Notes under the pieces: model-generated
Told to the model about the DNA's origin: nothing
Databases searched by the model: none
What the model saw: only the letters and a program-made list of their open reading frames with translations
Shown here: positions 5,611-7,799 of the stretch, piece after piece
Layout: each line of letters starts with the position of its first letter
Numbering within the stretch: position 1 is the stretch's first letter
Position numbers and translations under genes: made by a program
Assembly: GCA_046313675.1 (NCBI GenBank)
Contig: JBKBXU010000230.1
Location: 1-7,799 of the forward strand
Direction: 5' to 3'
From: JBKBXU01 sp046313675
Lineage (GTDB): Bacteria > Bacteroidota > Bacteroidia > Cytophagales > Cytophagaceae
Length of the DNA: 7,799 nucleotides

Positions 5611-5641
5611 TTGCCTAATAGTACATTTATAATTACATTTA
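5611..5641 (+). promoter_or_regulatory. Candidate promoter for the orf89-primase operon
   Basis: TTG (5611-5613) is followed after 20 bases by TACATTTA (5634-5641), which differs from TAnnTTTG only at the last base. If used, transcription would begin near 5648, so translation starts upstream of that would be excluded. A second TACATTTA at 5622-5629 has a less well spaced TTG (5597-5599, 22 bases). Confidence 0.5.
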
Positions 5642-5652
5642 CAATGTACAAA

Positions 5653-5922
5653 ATGGCCAAAAATAATTTTGATATGGAAGAAAACACGACTGTAAAAGAG
5701 GAAAACGGCTACCGATACGACTACCGGGAGCTGGACAGGTTCCTGTCCGAGGAGCACGATCCGCAGCTGCTGTCCGAGCAGCTGGACACGCTGATGGGCG
5801 ACCTGGTGTACGTGTGCAGACACGAGGCGGACTTCGCCGGGGAGCTGAGCGACCATTACCTCACGCTGCGCAGGCTCCGGGACCTGTTCCGCAAAACGCT
5901 TCCCAAAACCGCAGCCCGCTGA
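5653..5922 (+). CDS. Small acidic protein preceding the primase (unknown function)
   Basis: An 89-residue protein if started at ATG 5653. Its frame is open upstream to TTG 5611 and ATG 5644, but a promoter candidate covers 5611-5641, so 5653 or ATG 5674 (MEENTTVKEENGY) are more likely starts. After a polar N-terminus, residues 20-80 are predicted to be helical and strongly charged (YDYRELDRFLSEEHDPQLLSEQ, then LMGDLVYVCRHEADF, HYLTLRRLRDLFR). It has no signal peptide or known motif. It ends one base before the primase start, so the two are co-transcribed and probably translationally coupled. It could be a replication accessory or regulatory protein of the element; I do not recognise the family. 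Confidence 0.75.
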   Translation: MAKNNFDMEENTTVKEENGYRYDYRELDRFLSEEHDPQLLSEQLDTLMGDLVYVCRHEADFAGELSDHYLTLRRLRDLFRKTLPKTAAR

Positions 5923-5923
5923 C

Positions 5924-7799
5924 ATGGAGATAGCGGAGATCAAAACCAGACTGACGTTAAAGGAAGTCCTGGAACATTACGGGCTGAAACCGGACAAGCA
6001 AAGCCGTCTGAACTGCCCGTTCCACCCGGACAAGACCCCGAGCATGCAGGTATATTACAAGACCCAGACTGCCTACTGCTTCAGTTCCAACTGCCCCACG
6101 CATGGCAAGAGCCTGGACGTGATCGACTTTATCATGCACATGGAAAAAACGGATAAACACCAGGCGATCCTCAAAGCCGGGGAACTGATCACAGGAACAG
6201 CTTCCCCCGCCCAGAAACTGACCAGGATTACGCTGCTCACAAACATGTTCACCTACTTCAAAAATGCCATACACAACAGCAAACCTGCCCGTGAATACCT
6301 GGGAAGCCGTGGGCTGGACCACGGCAAAACGGAGGTTGGCTACAATTCCGGCCAGTTCCACCACGGCACGAGAAAGGACGAGGCCCTGATCGAAAACTGC
6401 CTGGAATACGGCCTGTTGCTGGACAAAGGGCATACAAACAACCGCACAGGAGAAAAGGCCTACAGCCCCTTCGGCAAAGGGGGGATCGTGTTCCCGCTCA
6501 GGAACAGGGAGGGCCAGGTTGTAAGCCTTTACTTCCGCAGCACGGCAGATGACAGACAGGCACGCCACTTTTACCTCAGGGACAGACAGGGGCTTTACCC
6601 GTATTATCCCAAACCCGAAACAACAAAGCTGATCCTGACCGAAGCCGTCATCGATGCGGCCACCCTGCTCCAAATCCCCGGCATTCCTGCGGAATACGAA
6701 ATACTGGCCTGCTACGGCACCAACGGGCTGACGGAGGAGCATATCAGTGCAATCCAATCATTGAACAACTTACAGGAAATCGTTTTCTTTTTTGACGGGG
6801 ATGCCGCCGGACTGGAAGGGGAAAGGAAACAGGGTGAAAAGCTGAAAGGCCTGCTTCCCGCTGTCAAGATCAGCCGGGTAAACACCCTAGAGGGCGAGGA
6901 TGTAAACAGCCTTTACGTCAACCATTCGGACAGTGCGGAAGGACTTTTCAATCACCTGCTGGACAGTCGTATCCCTTTTGGTGGGCCAAACGGATCTCTT
7001 TATTCTTCAAATGAAACCGCAGGGCGGTTCGCAAACTCCTTTGAAAATAAAAACGCAGGTGAGCAAATAAAAGAAACCCGGGAGCAGATACCGCTGAAAA
7101 CCGAACGGGAGGATCATCAGAGAGATCAGAATGGTTCAGATGAAATAAAAAAAGAGGTGCGGAAACAGGTGATCCAACCGGCAGACCCTGAACCATCCAA
7201 ATCCGTCCCACAGCCAAAAGTCAACACGCAGGAAACCAATCGATGCCATGCGGCAGGCAGGTTTGATACTTCCAACCCGCACCGTATCATATACTTTACA
7301 GACACGGCGCATTATTACGTAAAAGGCGGGGTGAGACAGGAACCCGACAGATTGCAGATCAGCCTGATGGTCGAAGGGAAGGGCAACAGTGCCTACAACC
7401 GCTACCGCAACCGCCTGGACCTGTACGAGAACAAACAGACGGAACGGATAGCCAGGGAAGCGGCCGAAAAGCTGAACCTCAGGGCAGACCTGTTGGAGCT
7501 CGACCTGTGCCGCCTGGCCGACCTTCTGGAAGACTACCGGGACAGCCGGGAAACAGGCCAAAAACCGGAAAGCACAGGGAGAGCACTTGACAGTACGGCA
7601 AGCGGGCGGTGCAGGGACTTTTTGGGCAAACCCAACCTGATCCAACGATTCAATGCCCTGATCGGGAAAGCGGGCGTTGTCGGGGAGGAAAACAACCGGG
7701 TGTTCCTGTTCTGCATCGCCGCCAGCTACGGGATGCCCGACACGCTTCACGCCCTGATCCAGGGATCGAGCGGCTCGGGCAAGACCCACCTGCTGGTGA
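5924..7799 (+). CDS. CHC2 zinc finger-Toprim DNA primase fused to a P-loop ATPase, 3'-partial
   Basis: A large primase-type protein, open to the right edge (625 residues visible, no stop). Residues 31-57 form the CHC2 zinc finger that binds template DNA: C31-P-F-H34, then C52 and C57 (YCFSSNC). Residues 235-300 form the Toprim catalytic core: E240 in TEAVIDA, and D291-G-D293 (FFFDGDAAG), the metal-binding acidic residues for RNA primer synthesis. Residues 345-405 are a polar, probably unstructured linker. Residues 415-505 form another conserved-looking region (HYYVKGGVRQEPDRLQISL, YRNRLDLYE, LRADLLELDLCRLADLLEDY). Residues 614-621 are a Walker A motif, GSSGSGKT, so an ATPase or helicase domain begins at the cut. 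Gene dnaG of the host normally lacks this, so I take it as an element-encoded replication protein. It starts one base after the small gene upstream. Confidence 0.92.
   Translation, partial: MEIAEIKTRLTLKEVLEHYGLKPDKQSRLNCPFHPDKTPSMQVYYKTQTAYCFSSNCPTHGKSLDVIDFIMHMEKTDKHQAILKAGELITGTASPAQKLTRITLLTNMFTYFKNAIHNSKPAREYLGSRGLDHGKTEVGYNSGQFHHGTRKDEALIENCLEYGLLLDKGHTNNRTGEKAYSPFGKGGIVFPLRNREGQVVSLYFRSTADDRQARHFYLRDRQGLYPYYPKPETTKLILTEAVIDAATLLQIPGIPAEYEILACYGTNGLTEEHISAIQSLNNLQEIVFFFDGDAAGLEGERKQGEKLKGLLPAVKISRVNTLEGEDVNSLYVNHSDSAEGLFNHLLDSRIPFGGPNGSLYSSNETAGRFANSFENKNAGEQIKETREQIPLKTEREDHQRDQNGSDEIKKEVRKQVIQPADPEPSKSVPQPKVNTQETNRCHAAGRFDTSNPHRIIYFTDTAHYYVKGGVRQEPDRLQISLMVEGKGNSAYNRYRNRLDLYENKQTERIAREAAEKLNLRADLLELDLCRLADLLEDYRDSRETGQKPESTGRALDSTASGRCRDFLGKPNLIQRFNALIGKAGVVGEENNRVFLFCIAASYGMPDTLHALIQGSSGSGKTHLLV

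Noticed and set aside
5957..7789. Long - strand open frames (5957-6757, 6948-7217, 7136-7789)
   Set aside because: They are antisense to the primase, whose CHC2, Toprim and Walker A motifs prove the + frame. Their products show no recognisable domain.
1..7799. CRISPR array, tRNA or rRNA genes, insertion sequence transposase
   Set aside because: No regularly spaced repeat series, no cloverleaf or rRNA-like segment and no transposase domain were seen on either strand.

Overview
The window looks like an accessory, mobile-element-rich region of a Bacteroidota chromosome. The reasons are the Bacteroidota-style Rhs core (YLYNGKEL, GARYFDP, GRW, DPDG), the near absence of Shine-Dalgarno sequences, two promoter candidates of the TTG-n20-TAnnTTT(G) type, and the small XRE regulator and CHC2-primase genes common in islands of this phylum. 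The genus cannot be told from the sequence.

Layout. (1) Positions 1-1425: two overlapping tyrosine recombinases on the + strand. The first is cut by the left edge and keeps its full catalytic set; the second has Gln where the first His of the HxxR motif is expected. (2) Positions 1426-2334: about 900 bases with no credible gene but with several long inverted and direct repeats. (3) Positions 2335-5104: two head-to-tail orphan Rhs tip modules. Each starts abruptly at the same codon of the Rhs core, directly after an in-frame stop, and runs into a different C-terminal domain followed at once by a putative immunity gene. The first immunity candidate is a lipoprotein, which suggests a toxin acting in the periplasm. 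The second is a soluble protein paired with a toxin that carries a pre-toxin segment. A strong intrinsic terminator (5136-5159) closes this array. (4) Positions 5163-7799: a divergently oriented control region with an XRE repressor on the - strand, and on the + strand a small acidic protein followed one base later by a large CHC2 zinc finger-Toprim primase that carries a Walker A motif and runs off the right edge.

How it fits together (inference). The primase-ATPase, the small gene and the XRE regulator look like the replication and control module of an integrative element, and the tandem recombinases look like an integration module of the same or a neighbouring element. The Rhs tips between them read as an archive of toxin-immunity cassettes that could be swapped onto a full-length Rhs gene elsewhere by recombination through the shared core (56 of 65 residues identical). 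The most unusual parts are the two toxin domains, the first of which I cannot assign, and the hairpin-rich non-coding block beside the recombinases.
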